A stretch of DNA of 64,000 bases from Aliiroseovarius sp. S1339 (GTDB lineage Bacteria > Pseudomonadota > Alphaproteobacteria > Rhodobacterales > Rhodobacteraceae). This document shows positions 46,561 to 55,754 of the stretch, piece after piece. Within the stretch, counting starts at the first letter, position 1. Every line of letters starts with the position of its first letter. Under the pieces are notes generated by a model. The model made no database searches and had not been told where the DNA came from. It saw nothing but the letters and a program-made list of their open reading frames with translations. The stretch lies in contig NZ_JALPQG010000010.1 of NCBI RefSeq assembly GCF_023195695.1, forward strand, positions 1-64,000, given 5' to 3'. Both the position numbers and the translations under genes were made by a program.

Positions 46561-47784
46561 TTACTGCGCCGCCATCGGCACGCGCGCAATCTCGCACTGG
46601 CTCCACAATTCTTCCAACGCGCCCAGCAGGTGCGCGATGTCGGCGTCTGAATGAACAGGCGACGGCGTGATGCGCAACCGCTCGGTCCCCTTGGGGACAG
46701 TGGGATAGTTGATCGGCTGGATATAGACGCCAAAATCGCGCATCAGGGTATCCGAGATGAACTTGCACTTCACCGGATCGCCCACCATCACCGGAATGAT
46801 GTGGGAGGGGTTGTCGATATGCGGAATGCCCATCGCATCCAAGCCTTCGCGCACGCGGGCGACACGCTCTTTTTGACAGTCACGCTCCACGTTCGACCGT
46901 TTCAGATGCTGCACCGAGGCGCGCGCTCCTGCCGCCACAGCAGGCGGCAGCGCGGTGGTGAAGATGAACCCGCTGGAAAAGCTGCGCACGAAATCGCAAA
47001 GCTCGGCAGACGCGGCAATATAGCCGCCCATCACGCCAAAGGCTTTGCCCAACGTGCCTTCGATCACCGTCAGGCGATCCATCAGACCTTCGCGTTCGGC
47101 GATACCTGCGCCGCGCGGGCCGTATAGGCCAACCGCGTGCACCTCGTCCAGATAGGTCATGGCGTTGTATTTGTCAGCCAAATCGCAGATTTCCTTGATC
47201 GGCGCGATGTCGCCATCCATCGAATAGACGCTTTCAAAGGCGATCAGCTTCGGCGCATCGGGGTCGGCGGCGGCCAATTTGGCCTCAAGATCTTCCAGAT
47301 CATTGTGCTTCCAGATCACCCGCGCGGCTTTCGAATGGCGGATGCCTTCGATCATCGAGGCGTGGTTCAGCGCATCGGAAAACACAATGCAGCCGGGAAT
47401 TTGTGACGCCAGTGTGCCAAGCGCCGCCCAGTTCGAGACGTAACCGGACGTGAACAGAAGCGCGCCTTCTTTACCGTGCAGATCGGCCAATTCAGCTTCA
47501 AGCAACACGTGGTCATGGGTGGTGCCGGAGATATTGCGCGTGCCGCCAGCGCCCGCGCCCACCGTATCAATCGCGTGGTGCATGGCGTCCAGCACATCAG
47601 GATGTTGCCCCATGCCCAGATAGTCGTTCGAGCACCAGATCGTCACATCGCCGGTGCCACCTTCGCCGGTATGACGCGCTTGCGGAAAGGAACCGCGCTT
47701 GCGTTGCAGGTCAGCAAACACACGGTAGTTGCCATCATCCTTCAGCGCATCAAGGCGGGTTTTGAAATAGTCTTGATAATTCAT
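46561..47784 (-). CDS. hemA: 5-aminolevulinate synthase (C4 pathway)
   Basis: This 407-aa PLP enzyme condenses glycine with succinyl-CoA to 5-aminolevulinate, the first step of heme synthesis in alphaproteobacteria. [20 protein letters not shown] carries the PLP-binding Lys, [20 protein letters not shown] the conserved Asp/His, and [20 protein letters not shown] the substrate loop. The ATG at 47784 is chosen because GGAGGG is seven bases upstream and the homologous N-terminus [20 protein letters not shown] begins there. An FNR-like site 62 bp upstream suggests that heme supply rises with anaerobic cytochrome synthesis. Confidence 0.95.
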   Translation of the reverse strand: MNYQDYFKTRLDALKDDGNYRVFADLQRKRGSFPQARHTGEGGTGDVTIWCSNDYLGMGQHPDVLDAMHHAIDTVGAGAGGTRNISGTTHDHVLLEAELADLHGKEGALLFTSGYVSNWAALGTLASQIPGCIVFSDALNHASMIEGIRHSKAARVIWKHNDLEDLEAKLAAADPDAPKLIAFESVYSMDGDIAPIKEICDLADKYNAMTYLDEVHAVGLYGPRGAGIAEREGLMDRLTVIEGTLGKAFGVMGGYIAASAELCDFVRSFSSGFIFTTALPPAVAAGARASVQHLKRSNVERDCQKERVARVREGLDAMGIPHIDNPSHIIPVMVGDPVKCKFISDTLMRDFGVYIQPINYPTVPKGTERLRITPSPVHSDADIAHLLGALEELWSQCEIARVPMAAQ

Positions 47785-47845
47785 GGGACGTCCCTCCGGT
47801 GCCTTATCGGTTGTGGTATTGAACCGGATCGGCGGCGGGCCGGAC

Positions 47846-47859
47846 ATGATGTTTGTCAA
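47846..47859. promoter_or_regulatory. FNR-like box upstream of hemA
   Basis: ATGATGTTTGTCAA has one exact half-site, GTCAA, and one degenerate half-site, ATGAT (read TTGAC-N4-ATCAT on the minus strand). It lies 62 bp before the hemA ATG, the same distance as the stronger sites of the island. hemA is a known target of FnrL in related bacteria. Confidence 0.55.
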
Positions 47860-47927
47860 GTGGACGGGAAAAACCGGGCCAACACGACGGCCCTTAGGGA
47901 CTGCGCGCCAAAAATAGGAGAGTAAGA

Positions 47928-48013
47928 CCAACCGCCCGCCCCCAGATTGGGGACACCCGGCCTCGGAACGCATGAAATGCGTCTGGGCGGTTGGCCTATG
48001 GGTTCGAAAACCC
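47928..48013 (-). ncRNA. Candidate structured RNA or hemA leader
   Basis: The segment folds on paper into a long outer stem of 10 bp (47928-47937 with 47985-47994) enclosing two hairpins, including ACGCAT-GAA-ATGCGT (47968-47982). A separate stem-loop of five G-C-rich pairs lies at 48000-48013, reading GGGTT-TTCG-AACCC on the minus strand with a UUCG loop. No open frame of coding character covers it. Strand is a guess based on the hemA direction. I could not match it to a known RNA family, including the glycine riboswitch. Confidence 0.35.
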
Positions 48014-48172
48014 GAACGTGATCGGTTTCGCCGCCGGCCTCACCCAAGAACAGAGGCGACATTGATCACAGAGGCCGTATTCGAATTACAAAACAAGGAT
48101 GCGTGCGCAACCTCGGCGGGTGGGCCTTAGGCGAAATGTGGCACATCGCGGATCGGCTGCACTTAACCAACG

Positions 48173-49393
48173 TCAAGACGGTGCGGTTTTCATATGCGGC
48201 GGCAACGGGGGTGGCGGCGGCGGTGCAGGGCGTGCGGTGCGCGCTTGGGTCAGCGCGGGGATCATCCCGACAAGGAACAGCGCAAACGCCCCGATCCACG
48301 CGGCCCCGGCGATCAGCACCAGCGCGTCATACCAGCCATAGAGCAGATCCGAGGCCAGCCAACGGGTCAGCGCCGACAGGATCATCAGCCCATAGCCGAC
48401 CGCAACCGGGCGCGGCACAATCGGCGCGCGGCCCGTGTGGCCAAGCGTGGCGCGGCTCATCACCGCCAAAGTCATGCCGCCAACGCCGCCCAGACCCAGA
48501 ACATGCAGCGCGCCGACCTCGTCCCCAATGCCCCAACCAGCCAAAGTGAACAGCGCCAGCCCGACGACCAACAGCCCTTGGGCGGCAAACAGCGACCACA
48601 AAAGCGGATCGCGCAACGACCAATGCGGGCGCCAAAGGCTGATCCGCAACCCGTGCACAATCGCCAGAACCAGCGCAATGATGGGGGTGAATGGGGGCAA
48701 AAGCACGCTCCACGGTAGCGCGATGGAAGTCAGAACCGCGGCGCGATCCAGCCGGGGCGTGACAGGCGGCAAAGCCTCGGGCGGATGGCCCGCACGGTTC
48801 ATCGCGTTGCGGATAAAGCCGGGTGTCACGCGCCCGCCCAGAACGACGATCAACCCACACAAGGCCAAAAGCCCGATGCGAAGACCTACGCGCGCGCCGT
48901 CCGGCCACAGGTCCAGCCAATCCAGATGCACCGCCAGGTTTGCAGCCAGTAACGTGGCAAGGAAAATCAGAAAGATCGCGTGTTGCGCCTTTGGGCGTTT
49001 GACGAGCTGCACCCCAATGCGCCCTGTCAGCACCGCCAGGAATGACAGATCGACTGCGGCCACCAGCACAGGCGGAAGCGCTGCGGATTGCCAAAGCGCA
49101 ACACGGCCCGCCAGCCACAAGGCGGCCAGCACCCCGATGACCAAACCGCGCCCGCTGGCGACAGCCGTCAGAAAGAACCCGGCAACCGCCGCGCCCGCAT
49201 AGCCAAAAACCATTTCATGGGCGTGCCACAGGTGCGGGGCCATCGACAGGCCCGACAGATCAGACGCGGTGCCCGTGGCTTGCCCGCCCAGCCAGACCTC
49301 CCATATCAAGCCGGAAAGAATGGCCCAGATTGCAGCGCCCAGAAAAAAAGCGCGAAACCCTTCGCTGAGGACGCGTTTCACCACATTTGCCAT
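48173..49393 (-). CDS. nnrS: NnrS family protein
   Basis: This is a 406-aa heme/copper-containing membrane protein with about 12 hydrophobic segments and the family's conserved start HLWHAHEMVFGYAGAAVAGF, in which several His residues are likely metal ligands. VTPGFIRNAMNRAGHPPEAL is another family block. NnrS protects against NO-related stress and is common in nor operons. The ATG at 49393 is chosen because VKRVLSEGFRAFFLGAAIWA is the family start. An FNR-like site lies 57 bp upstream. Confidence 0.9.
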   Translation of the reverse strand: MANVVKRVLSEGFRAFFLGAAIWAILSGLIWEVWLGGQATGTASDLSGLSMAPHLWHAHEMVFGYAGAAVAGFFLTAVASGRGLVIGVLAALWLAGRVALWQSAALPPVLVAAVDLSFLAVLTGRIGVQLVKRPKAQHAIFLIFLATLLAANLAVHLDWLDLWPDGARVGLRIGLLALCGLIVVLGGRVTPGFIRNAMNRAGHPPEALPPVTPRLDRAAVLTSIALPWSVLLPPFTPIIALVLAIVHGLRISLWRPHWSLRDPLLWSLFAAQGLLVVGLALFTLAGWGIGDEVGALHVLGLGGVGGMTLAVMSRATLGHTGRAPIVPRPVAVGYGLMILSALTRWLASDLLYGWYDALVLIAGAAWIGAFALFLVGMIPALTQARTARPAPPPPPPLPPHMKTAPS

Positions 49394-49449
49394 GACTGGC
49401 CCCCTATTGGCTGACGTCACGCAGCCTATGGGTCTGACGCGCGCGACCA

Positions 49450-49463
49450 ATGACCAAAGTCAA
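49450..49463. promoter_or_regulatory. FNR/NnrR-type box upstream of nnrS
   Basis: On the minus strand this reads TTGACTTTGGTCAT, arms TTGAC and GTCAT, one mismatch from the palindrome. It lies 57 bp before the nnrS ATG. Confidence 0.7.
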
Positions 49464-49509
49464 GTCCTGCGCATGTGAAACGAAAAAAGGTGGCGGGTCG
49501 GCGGGCGTG

Positions 49510-49758
49510 TCAAGCGTCGTCTTCGGCCTGCGTGATCATGCCGTGGGCCCATTTGCCCAAGACCCACGCAAACGGCACGCCAAGGATCACGCCACCCGCG
49601 ATCGCCTCGAACGGGGTAAGCGCACGCAGGCCGATGGCTTGCAGCATCAGGAACAGGAAAAACAGGTTCACCGCCGCAGCCCCCGCCGCAAACGGATAGA
49701 TCACAAGCGCCACCGCCCAGACGGGCCAGCGGCCTGAACTGTCGCCGTGATCGGTCAT
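49510..49758 (-). CDS. Small two-helix membrane protein of nor region
   Basis: This is an 82-aa protein with two hydrophobic segments (VWAVALVIYPFAAGAAAVNL and IAGGVILGVPFAWVLGKWA). No family is recognised. Its ATG overlaps the stop of the upstream small gene by four bases (ATGA at 49755-49758), so both are translated together. It lies between the nor operon and nnrS and is expected to be induced with them. Its role is unknown. Confidence 0.7.
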   Translation of the reverse strand: MTDHGDSSGRWPVWAVALVIYPFAAGAAAVNLFFLFLMLQAIGLRALTPFEAIAGGVILGVPFAWVLGKWAHGMITQAEDDA

Positions 49759-49958
49759 TTTTTGCGAAACACGGATTTCTGCACGGCAACCAGCGCAAGG
49801 ATCAGCGCAATCGCAGCCCCCAACAGCCACAGGGTCGCGCCGCCAACAGCGTGCGAATGTCCGTCGATCACCGCTTCACGCAGCGGGGTCTTGTCGTGGT
49901 GGGCAAAGGCGGGTGAGGCCACGATGCCAGCCAATATGGCCAGTGGAAGAGCTTTCAT
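49755..49958 (-). CDS. Small His-containing exported/anchored protein of nor region
   Basis: This 67-aa protein starts with a signal-like segment ALPLAILAGIVASPAFAHHD, followed by KTPLREAVIDGHSHAVGGAT and a C-terminal membrane helix (LWLLGAAIALILALVAVQ). The His-His at the predicted cleavage site and the HSH motif could bind metal, but no function is established. The ATG at 49958 has GGAG upstream; an in-frame ATG at 49991 lies further upstream. It is the first gene of a short unit with its own near-perfect FNR site. Confidence 0.7.
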   Translation of the reverse strand: MKALPLAILAGIVASPAFAHHDKTPLREAVIDGHSHAVGGATLWLLGAAIALILALVAVQKSVFRKK

Positions 49959-50014
49959 AGCAGGACTCCTGTCATGTTCTTTGTTCATCATATTGTAACG
50001 GTACGACGCAAGGC

Positions 50015-50028
50015 TTGATCATCATCAA
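50015..50028. promoter_or_regulatory. Perfect FNR box upstream of the small nor-region genes
   Basis: TTGATCATCATCAA matches the consensus TTGAT-N4-ATCAA exactly. It lies between norF and the 67-aa gene, 57 bp before the latter's start, so it opens a separate anaerobic transcription unit. Confidence 0.85.
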
Positions 50029-50034
50029 GCGGCG

Positions 50035-50298
50035 CTACATCGCCAACGGCAAGGCATAGATAAGGGCAGCCAGTCCCAGAAACCCGATCAAAAAGACAGT
50101 GAACCCGCCCCTGACCGCGCGCGCCATGCGCAGGCCCAGATAGTCCGACAGGATCACAAAGGATTTCAGGCCCGACAGGACCAGCACGGATAGCACAAAG
50201 ATCGGGCCCGCTTCGGGCAATGCGCCTGCCAGAAAGGTTGTGGCGACGCTCAGGCCAATCAGCAGGAAAAACGCGCGGGTCAGGATTGCGTTGCTCAT
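50035..50298 (-). CDS. norF: NorF-like membrane protein
   Basis: This is an 87-aa protein with about three hydrophobic segments (AFFLLIGLSVATTFLAGAL, IFVLSVLVLSGLKSFVILSD, GGFTVFLIGFLGLAALIYAL). Size, the cytochrome-oxidase-subunit-IV-like LKSFVILSDYLGLR motif and position after norE fit NorF, an accessory factor needed for full NO reductase activity. The ATG at 50298 shares one base with the norE TGA (TGATG). Confidence 0.8.
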   Translation of the reverse strand: MSNAILTRAFFLLIGLSVATTFLAGALPEAGPIFVLSVLVLSGLKSFVILSDYLGLRMARAVRGGFTVFLIGFLGLAALIYALPLAM

Positions 50299-50846
50299 CA
50301 GTGCACCAGATAGATGATGGGAAACAGCAGAACCCAGACCAGATCGACCATGTGCCAAAACCCGGCGCCGGCCTCAAGGTTGCGCGGTGTGCCCCAGCGC
50401 ATGAGCAGCGCGAAAACGATCAGCCCCGCCACAACATGCAGCGCGTGAAACCCGGTCAGCAGATAGTAGAAGGTGAAAAAGTCGCTGGTTTCGATGTCGA
50501 TCCCGTGGCGCGCTTTTTCGGCGTATTCGAACCCTTTGACCACAAGGAACACGACACCAAATGCCATCGCAGCGGCCAGCCAAAGGCGCATGTTGCGCAC
50601 CGAATGGGCCGCGGCATTCACCGCGCGCGCCGCGCAATAGCCGCTGGTGACAAGAACAATTGTGTTGGCAGCGCCCGCGACGCGGTTCAGCTGTTGTTGG
50701 TCGGCGGCAAACGCCACCGGGTCCATCGCGCGCATACCAAGAAAGGCCAACAGCCCCGCGCCGAACACCAGAAGTTCGGACACGATCAACACCCAGATCA
50801 TCAGATCTCCGGGCAACTCGTCGATGATAGAGGTTTGGTCGGTCAT
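50298..50846 (-). CDS. norE: NorE, cytochrome c oxidase subunit III family protein
   Basis: This 182-aa protein has about five hydrophobic segments and the COX3-like sequence [20 protein letters not shown] at the start and [20 protein letters not shown] near the end, with the conserved HALHV motif. This is the usual composition of NorE, an accessory of NO reductase. Its ATG overlaps the norD stop by four bases, and it is followed immediately by norF. Confidence 0.88.
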   Translation of the reverse strand: MTDQTSIIDELPGDLMIWVLIVSELLVFGAGLLAFLGMRAMDPVAFAADQQQLNRVAGAANTIVLVTSGYCAARAVNAAAHSVRNMRLWLAAAMAFGVVFLVVKGFEYAEKARHGIDIETSDFFTFYYLLTGFHALHVVAGLIVFALLMRWGTPRNLEAGAGFWHMVDLVWVLLFPIIYLVH

Positions 50847-52789
50847 GCCCCACCGGTAATCTGGCGGTAGATTTCAGGCAATGCGGCAGTCAGCCGCGTG
50901 GGGTCCGGCACAATCGAAAATCCGCCAGCGCCAAATATACGATGCACCCAGCCCTGCCCTTTGTGATCAACGACGACGCCATGCACCGCGTGACCCTTCA
51001 TGCGGGCTTCGCGCACCGCCATGCGGCTATCTTCGATCCCGTGGCGACCTTCGTAATGGTCCAGATCGTTGGGTTTGCCATCGGTGATGACCAGCATCAG
51101 GCGGCGGGTGTTGGGTCGGTCGTCCAGCCCGGCGGTGGTATGGCGGATCGCCGCGCCAAGGCGTGTGTAAAACGCAGGGGACAGCCCGCCGATCCGTGCC
51201 TCAACCCGCGGGCCCATTTTTTCGTCGAACCCTTTGCATTCCTGCACATAGACGCGGTCGCGTTTCAGGGATGAAAACGTGTTGATCGCGAAATCATCGC
51301 CGCAGGCTTCAAGCCCCCACGCCAGCGCAGTCAGCGCTTCTTTTTCGACATCAATCACCTGACGGTCGCCAATGGCGCTTTCGGTCGAGCGTGATACATC
51401 CATCAGGACCGAGATCGCCAGATCGCGCTCCATCACCCGCGCCGCGCGATAGACCCGGTCGCTGGACCGGCCCGTGGCGCGCAGTTCGACCTGCGCGGCA
51501 ATCGCGGCTTCAAGGTCCAGCTCGTCGCCGTCCAATTGGCGCGGCAGGATCACGCGTTTGGGGCGCAATGCCTCGAACTGGCGTTTCACGGCGCGAATGC
51601 GGCGGTTGGTGGCGGGGTCGTGGTCAATCGCCTCCTCCTCGTCCGCGACACTGGACAGAACGCGGGCGTGATCGGGGATATAGCTGTTCGTACGGTGGTC
51701 CCATTCGGGGTACATGTGCTTGCCGGACAGGCGTTCGCGGTCGGCATCTTCGGGTGACAAATCAAGGTGAAATTTCAGCCGTGTGGCGGTTTTCTTCGAC
51801 ACCTGCCCCAGCGCCAACTCGTCCTGATCGTCGGCGGCACGGCGCGCGTTGTCTTCGTCGTCATCTTCGACACGCCGGTTCATATTCAGGCTTTCGACCC
51901 AGGAAAAGATCGCTTCGAACCGATGCAGGATCAGGCTGTCGCGCCGTTCGGCCTGATCGCTTTCAGAGCGGCGCGCGGCCTTGGTGCCTTCGGCCTCGTC
52001 CCCCGGCCCGCTGCCTTGTTCTTCATCGCCGTCACCGTCCCGGTCCACAGGCGCGCGCGCGGCCATGGGGCGCAGGTCGGGCCACATCGGCACGGGGCGG
52101 AACGGGCGATAGCCGCGCGGCGCTATCAGATGGGACAGATCGGCATCCGGCGACCGGATCAGTGCGACATATTCCAGCGCCAATTTGCCCGTCGGCTCTG
52201 GCCCGCCCAGCAGGTGATCAATGGCTGCTTCCATCGCAGCCTCGGCACTGGGAAGTTTCGCGTCAGGGCGCATCGCGCGGCACGCCCCCACCAGCGTTTC
52301 GTAAAAGCCGCGCAGCCCGGGGCAGTCTTTCAACGTCGCCTGCGTCATCGCGATCGACGCCTGCAGCGCGCGCAGATCGGAGCGCAGCGGGTCGTCGTCA
52401 CCGACCGGGTCAGGCGCGTGCGCGACGGACGCGACCAGCCAGAAATACAGCGCCGCGTTCGCCTCGCGGGCGGGGAATTCAGCGATGGTTTCAGGCAGGC
52501 GCAGTGCCTCGCCATCAAAGCTGGGGCGCGCCTGCGTTTCGCGCCACGTGCCAAGCGACCGGCGAAACGACAGCCGGTGATGCGAGGCCGCGACGGTCGC
52601 CTGTTTTATCTCGGTTGAATGTGATCCGCCAAGGCCACGGAAAAACACGCCCAGACGACCTTCGACATCGGCCAGATTGACGGCGTTTTCTTCATGGATG
52701 CCCGGTGCATCCAGTCGGCTGGCGTATTTGTGCCAGATCTTGCCGACGGTTTCTTCGGGCTCGAAGGGATCAAAGATGCGTTCGGACAT
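50843..52789 (-). CDS. norD: NorD, VWA-domain NO reductase activation protein
   Basis: This is a 648-aa cytoplasmic protein with a C-terminal von Willebrand A domain. [20 protein letters not shown] supplies the MIDAS-like DxSxS motif, and [20 protein letters not shown] is the second metal-binding loop. The N-terminal half is alpha-helical and a charged Glu/Asp/Arg-rich segment lies in the middle. NorD works with the AAA+ protein NorQ to insert the non-heme iron of NorB. The ATG at 52789 is chosen over codons further upstream because GAGG lies about seven bases upstream and the homologous start [20 protein letters not shown] begins there. Confidence 0.92.
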   Translation of the reverse strand: MSERIFDPFEPEETVGKIWHKYASRLDAPGIHEENAVNLADVEGRLGVFFRGLGGSHSTEIKQATVAASHHRLSFRRSLGTWRETQARPSFDGEALRLPETIAEFPAREANAALYFWLVASVAHAPDPVGDDDPLRSDLRALQASIAMTQATLKDCPGLRGFYETLVGACRAMRPDAKLPSAEAAMEAAIDHLLGGPEPTGKLALEYVALIRSPDADLSHLIAPRGYRPFRPVPMWPDLRPMAARAPVDRDGDGDEEQGSGPGDEAEGTKAARRSESDQAERRDSLILHRFEAIFSWVESLNMNRRVEDDDEDNARRAADDQDELALGQVSKKTATRLKFHLDLSPEDADRERLSGKHMYPEWDHRTNSYIPDHARVLSSVADEEEAIDHDPATNRRIRAVKRQFEALRPKRVILPRQLDGDELDLEAAIAAQVELRATGRSSDRVYRAARVMERDLAISVLMDVSRSTESAIGDRQVIDVEKEALTALAWGLEACGDDFAINTFSSLKRDRVYVQECKGFDEKMGPRVEARIGGLSPAFYTRLGAAIRHTTAGLDDRPNTRRLMLVITDGKPNDLDHYEGRHGIEDSRMAVREARMKGHAVHGVVVDHKGQGWVHRIFGAGGFSIVPDPTRLTAALPEIYRQITGGA

Positions 52790-52869
52790 GGGGAACCTCG
52801 GGTGATTAGGCGGACCGTCCAGTGTAGAAAGACCCGCGACCGACCAGTCAGCCGGTCGCGGATGTGGCA

Positions 52870-53676
52870 CTAGCCATAGATCGCGGTGACCAGATCCATC
52901 AGCCCTTGTTTGACATCTTCGTCATCGGACAGAGGTTCAATCATCGCCGCGCGGATCGCGCGTTCGACGGACATGCCGTCTTCGATCAGCGTGGCGCAAT
53001 AGATCACCAGACGGGTCGAAACACCCTCTTCCAGATCCTGCCCTTTCAGGCCGCGCAATTTGTTTGCCAGCCGGACAAGGGACGTCGCCCGGCTGACATC
53101 CAGCCCACTTTCACGTGTCACAATATCGATTTCGCGGTCGTGGGAGGGAAAATCGAAGTCGATGGAAAGGAAACGCTGGCGGGTGGACGGTTTCAGGGTT
53201 TTCAGGATGTTCTGATAGCCCGGATTGTAACTTGCAACGAGCATGAAGCCCGGTGCGGCCTCGATCTCTTCGCCGGTTTTATCCAGCGGCAGAATGCGGC
53301 GGTCATCGGTCAGCGGGTGCAAAACGACGGTGACGTCTTTGCGCGCCTCGACCACTTCATCAAGGTAACAGATTGCGCCTTCACGAACGGCGCGGGTCAG
53401 CGGGCCATCGACCCAGACCGTTTCCCCACCTTTCAGCAGGTAGCGTCCCACAAGGTCAGACGCGGACAGGTCGTCATGGCAGGCGACAGTATAAAGCGGG
53501 CGACCCAGACGGGCGGCCATATGGGCGACGAAGCGGGTCTTGCCGCAACCGGTCGGACCTTTCAGAAGCAGCGGCAGCCCATGGCGTTCAGCAGCTTCGA
53601 AGATATCGCATTCGTCAGATACGGGTGAGTAGAAGGGGGCCGAAGCCCCCTCCGTTTTTTTGTCAACGGCAGCCAT
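52870..53676 (-). CDS. norQ: NorQ, MoxR-type AAA+ ATPase
   Basis: This is a 268-aa MoxR/NorQ ATPase. LLLKGPTGCGKTRFVAHMAA is Walker A, and REGAICYLDEVVEARKDVTV holds Walker B (DE). APGFMLVASYNPGYQNILKT contains sensor 1 and the NPG motif typical of the family. It energises NorD to load the metal centre of NorB. The ATG at 53676, one base after the norB stop, is preferred to one at 53697 because AAGG precedes it and the family start PFYSPVSDECDIF lies close behind. Confidence 0.92.
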   Translation of the reverse strand: MAAVDKKTEGASAPFYSPVSDECDIFEAAERHGLPLLLKGPTGCGKTRFVAHMAARLGRPLYTVACHDDLSASDLVGRYLLKGGETVWVDGPLTRAVREGAICYLDEVVEARKDVTVVLHPLTDDRRILPLDKTGEEIEAAPGFMLVASYNPGYQNILKTLKPSTRQRFLSIDFDFPSHDREIDIVTRESGLDVSRATSLVRLANKLRGLKGQDLEEGVSTRLVIYCATLIEDGMSVERAIRAAMIEPLSDDEDVKQGLMDLVTAIYG

Positions 53677-53677
53677 C

Positions 53678-55051
53678 TCAGGCACCTTCACTTTCATAGT
53701 GGTCCGTCGGCTCGATGATCTCGTGGCGACGTGGCACCATGATCGAGTAGATGAACAGAAGCGCACCGATCACCACCGCAAGACCCGAGATCCAGCGCAT
53801 GACGAAGAACAGATGCACGCCTTCCTGGATCTCCATGAAGTTCTCGCCCAGCACACGTTGCATGTGGGTTTGAACCGTGCCGGCAAAGGTCAGCGTGAAG
53901 GTCATGAAGGACATGCCAGCGGTCATCAGCCAGAAGCTCACCATGTTCAGAACCTGGTTATACGGATCACGTCCGCGCAGGATCGGCATGGCATAGGTGA
54001 TGATCGCAAGGTTCACCGACACATAGGCACCATAGAACGCCAAGTGGCCGTGGGCCGCGGTGATCTGCGTGCCGTGGGTGTAATAGTTCACACCGTGCAG
54101 CGTGTGCAGGAAGCCCCAGACACCCGCGCCGAAGAAGGCGACAGTTGCGGCACCCAGCGCCCACAGAAGGGCAGCTTTGTTCGGGTGGTCGCGTTTGCCT
54201 TTCCACACCATGACGAACGCAAAGCTCATCATTGCGAAGAAGGGAACCACTTCAAGCGTCGAGAAGATCGACCCGATCCACTGCCAATAGCCCGGCAGAC
54301 CAATCCAGTAGTAGTGGTGCCCGGTTCCCAGAATACCCGAGAACAGCGCGGTGGCGACAATGATATAGAGCCATTTTTCAATGATCTCACGGTCAACACC
54401 GGTCAGCTTCAGAAGCAGGAAGGCAAGGATCGAGGCCATGACCAGTTCCCAGGTGCCCTCCACCCACAGGTGAACGATGTACCACCAGAACATTTTGTCC
54501 AGCGACAGGTTACCCGGGTTATAGAAGGCAAACAGCCACAGAAGCGACAGCGCCCACAGGCCAATCAACAGCACATTGGTGATCGCGGTCTTACGTCCCT
54601 TCAACACCGTCATCGAGATGTTGAACAGGAAGATCAGCGCCGCGACCAGAATGCCCAGCTTGACCCAGACGGGTTGTTCGATGAACTCGCGCCCTTCCAT
54701 GCCCAACAGCCAGTGGCCGTGGAACAGGTCGAACGTATAGGTCACAACCGCACCTGCCGTGCCAACCAGCATCAGGATCAGCTGGATATAGGCCAGTTTG
54801 GTCGAATACATCTCGCGCTCGGATTCTTCCGGGATCAGGAAGTATGCCGCGCCAAAGAAGCCCAGCAGAAGCCAGACGACCAACGCATTCGTGTGCAACA
54901 TGCGCACAATGTTGAACGGCATCAGCTCGGACAGGAAGTTCGGGCTGACATAGATCCAGCCGGCCCACAGACCCCCGATCACCTGAACGGCGAAAACCGC
55001 CATTGCGGCCAGGAAGTACCAATAGGCAATTCGTTGTGTTTGATATTTCAT
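53678..55051 (-). CDS. norB: Nitric oxide reductase subunit B (cNOR)
   Basis: This 457-aa protein has 12 expected transmembrane helices. It reduces two NO to N2O at a heme b3-FeB centre in the membrane. FWWYIVHLWVEGTWELVMAS contains the family HxxVE motif, and GTGHHYYWIGLPGYWQWIGS the paired metal-site histidines. HTLHGVNYYTHGTQITAAHG and FYGAYVSVNLAIITYAMPIL carry further ligands and the FeB-associated Glu region. It follows norC by 22 bp and precedes norQ by one base. It is the cytochrome c-dependent type, not qNOR, since it is short and has a separate NorC. Confidence 0.96.
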   Translation of the reverse strand: MKYQTQRIAYWYFLAAMAVFAVQVIGGLWAGWIYVSPNFLSELMPFNIVRMLHTNALVVWLLLGFFGAAYFLIPEESEREMYSTKLAYIQLILMLVGTAGAVVTYTFDLFHGHWLLGMEGREFIEQPVWVKLGILVAALIFLFNISMTVLKGRKTAITNVLLIGLWALSLLWLFAFYNPGNLSLDKMFWWYIVHLWVEGTWELVMASILAFLLLKLTGVDREIIEKWLYIIVATALFSGILGTGHHYYWIGLPGYWQWIGSIFSTLEVVPFFAMMSFAFVMVWKGKRDHPNKAALLWALGAATVAFFGAGVWGFLHTLHGVNYYTHGTQITAAHGHLAFYGAYVSVNLAIITYAMPILRGRDPYNQVLNMVSFWLMTAGMSFMTFTLTFAGTVQTHMQRVLGENFMEIQEGVHLFFVMRWISGLAVVIGALLFIYSIMVPRRHEIIEPTDHYESEGA

Positions 55052-55073
55052 TTCACGTCTCCTCTTCCCGGCC

Positions 55074-55526
55074 TTAGCCCGCCTCGTTGGGCGGCCAGCC
55101 CTGTGCGTCGATGGTGTTCACCCACAGGAAGAAGTCTGCAAGTTCACGAATCTGTTCGTCGCTCAGGTTGAATTGCGGCATTTGGCGCCGCCCCTCGATG
55201 CCCGTAGGTTGCGCTTCCATCCAGCCTTTCAGCACTTCGAATGCTGTTTCGGGATCATCTGCGACACCCCACCGGGCCATCACGTTTTGAAGTTCGGGGG
55301 CAAAGTATGCACCCTCGCCCATCAAAGTATGGCAGTTGATGCAGGCGTTTCTTTCCCACACATGTTTTCCGCGCACTACGCTGTCTGTCAGTTCGGCATT
55401 TGCAGTCGATTGGGTAACAACGTACCGCACCGAATGCGCCGACAGGATCAAAAAGACCACAATGAAAAACAACGAGCCGCCATAGAACACGTTACGCGCC
55501 ATGGTCTTGGTCATGACTTCTCGCAT
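55074..55526 (-). CDS. norC: Nitric oxide reductase subunit C (cytochrome c)
   Basis: This is a 150-aa membrane-anchored monoheme cytochrome c. An N-terminal helix (VFYGGSLFFIVVFLILSA) anchors the protein. The heme motif CINCHTLMGEGAYFAPELQN is nearly identical to known NorC proteins, and the Met in RRQMPQFNLSDEQI is the likely axial ligand. It transfers electrons from cytochrome c or a cupredoxin to NorB. GGAGG lies five bases upstream of the ATG at 55526. It heads the norCBQDEF operon, with an FNR-like site 59 bp before the start. Confidence 0.96.
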   Translation of the reverse strand: MREVMTKTMARNVFYGGSLFFIVVFLILSAHSVRYVVTQSTANAELTDSVVRGKHVWERNACINCHTLMGEGAYFAPELQNVMARWGVADDPETAFEVLKGWMEAQPTGIEGRRQMPQFNLSDEQIRELADFFLWVNTIDAQGWPPNEAG

Positions 55527-55584
55527 ATTGGCCTCCAGTTCAGTTATCCGATTTTCTGGATAAAGGAGTCCAGAAACAAGGAGC

Positions 55585-55598
55585 TTGACTATTGTTAA
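55585..55598. promoter_or_regulatory. FNR/NnrR-like box upstream of norC
   Basis: TTGACTATTGTTAA (minus strand TTAACAATAGTCAA) keeps one full half-site and a degenerate second half. It lies 59 bp from the norC ATG, matching the spacing of the other island sites. Confidence 0.65.
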
Positions 55599-55754
55599 GC
55601 GAGCGTAGGTTTAGTGTCGGCAAATTGAAAAGAAAAGCGGTTTGGGGCGTTTGTGGCCGGGTGTCGGGATGGTGGGCACGTGCTGACCCGGAAAACCTTG
55701 CGTTGCGCGCTTCAAAAAGCCAACAAAGGTCGCAGCAGTGAATAAGAGCGCCAA

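Larger units (their letters stand above)
47785..48172. other. Intergenic region between hemA and nnrS with RNA-like stems
   Basis: This is about 390 bp without a convincing gene. The hemA-proximal part holds an FNR-like site. The rest contains paired stems, CCAACCGCCC (47928-47937) with GGGCGGTTGG (47985-47994), an inner ACGCAT/ATGCGT hairpin, and GGGTT/AACCC at 48000-48013. It may be a small RNA or the leader of the hemA transcript. Confidence 0.5.

Noticed and set aside
48000-48013. GGTTCGAA-like T-arm of a tRNA
   Set aside because: The stem pairs as GGGTT/AACCC with a four-base loop rather than a seven-base T-loop, and no acceptor, D or anticodon arms are present around it.
47856-48062. 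68-codon minus-strand open frame between nnrS and hemA
   Set aside because: It overlaps the stems of the candidate structured RNA, has no ribosome site, and its translation lacks protein-like features.
47785-48172. Glycine riboswitch upstream of hemA
   Set aside because: HemA uses glycine, so this was considered, but the conserved core elements of the glycine aptamer could not be found on the minus strand.
51391-52680. 429-codon plus-strand frame opposite norD
   Set aside because: It is antisense to a strongly supported VWA protein. The product is an Arg/Pro/Ser-rich low-complexity sequence typical of GC-rich shadows.
53660-55171. 503-codon plus-strand frame opposite norB
   Set aside because: norB is unmistakable on the other strand. 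The antisense product is rich in His, Gln, Arg and Asp with no hydrophobic or domain structure.
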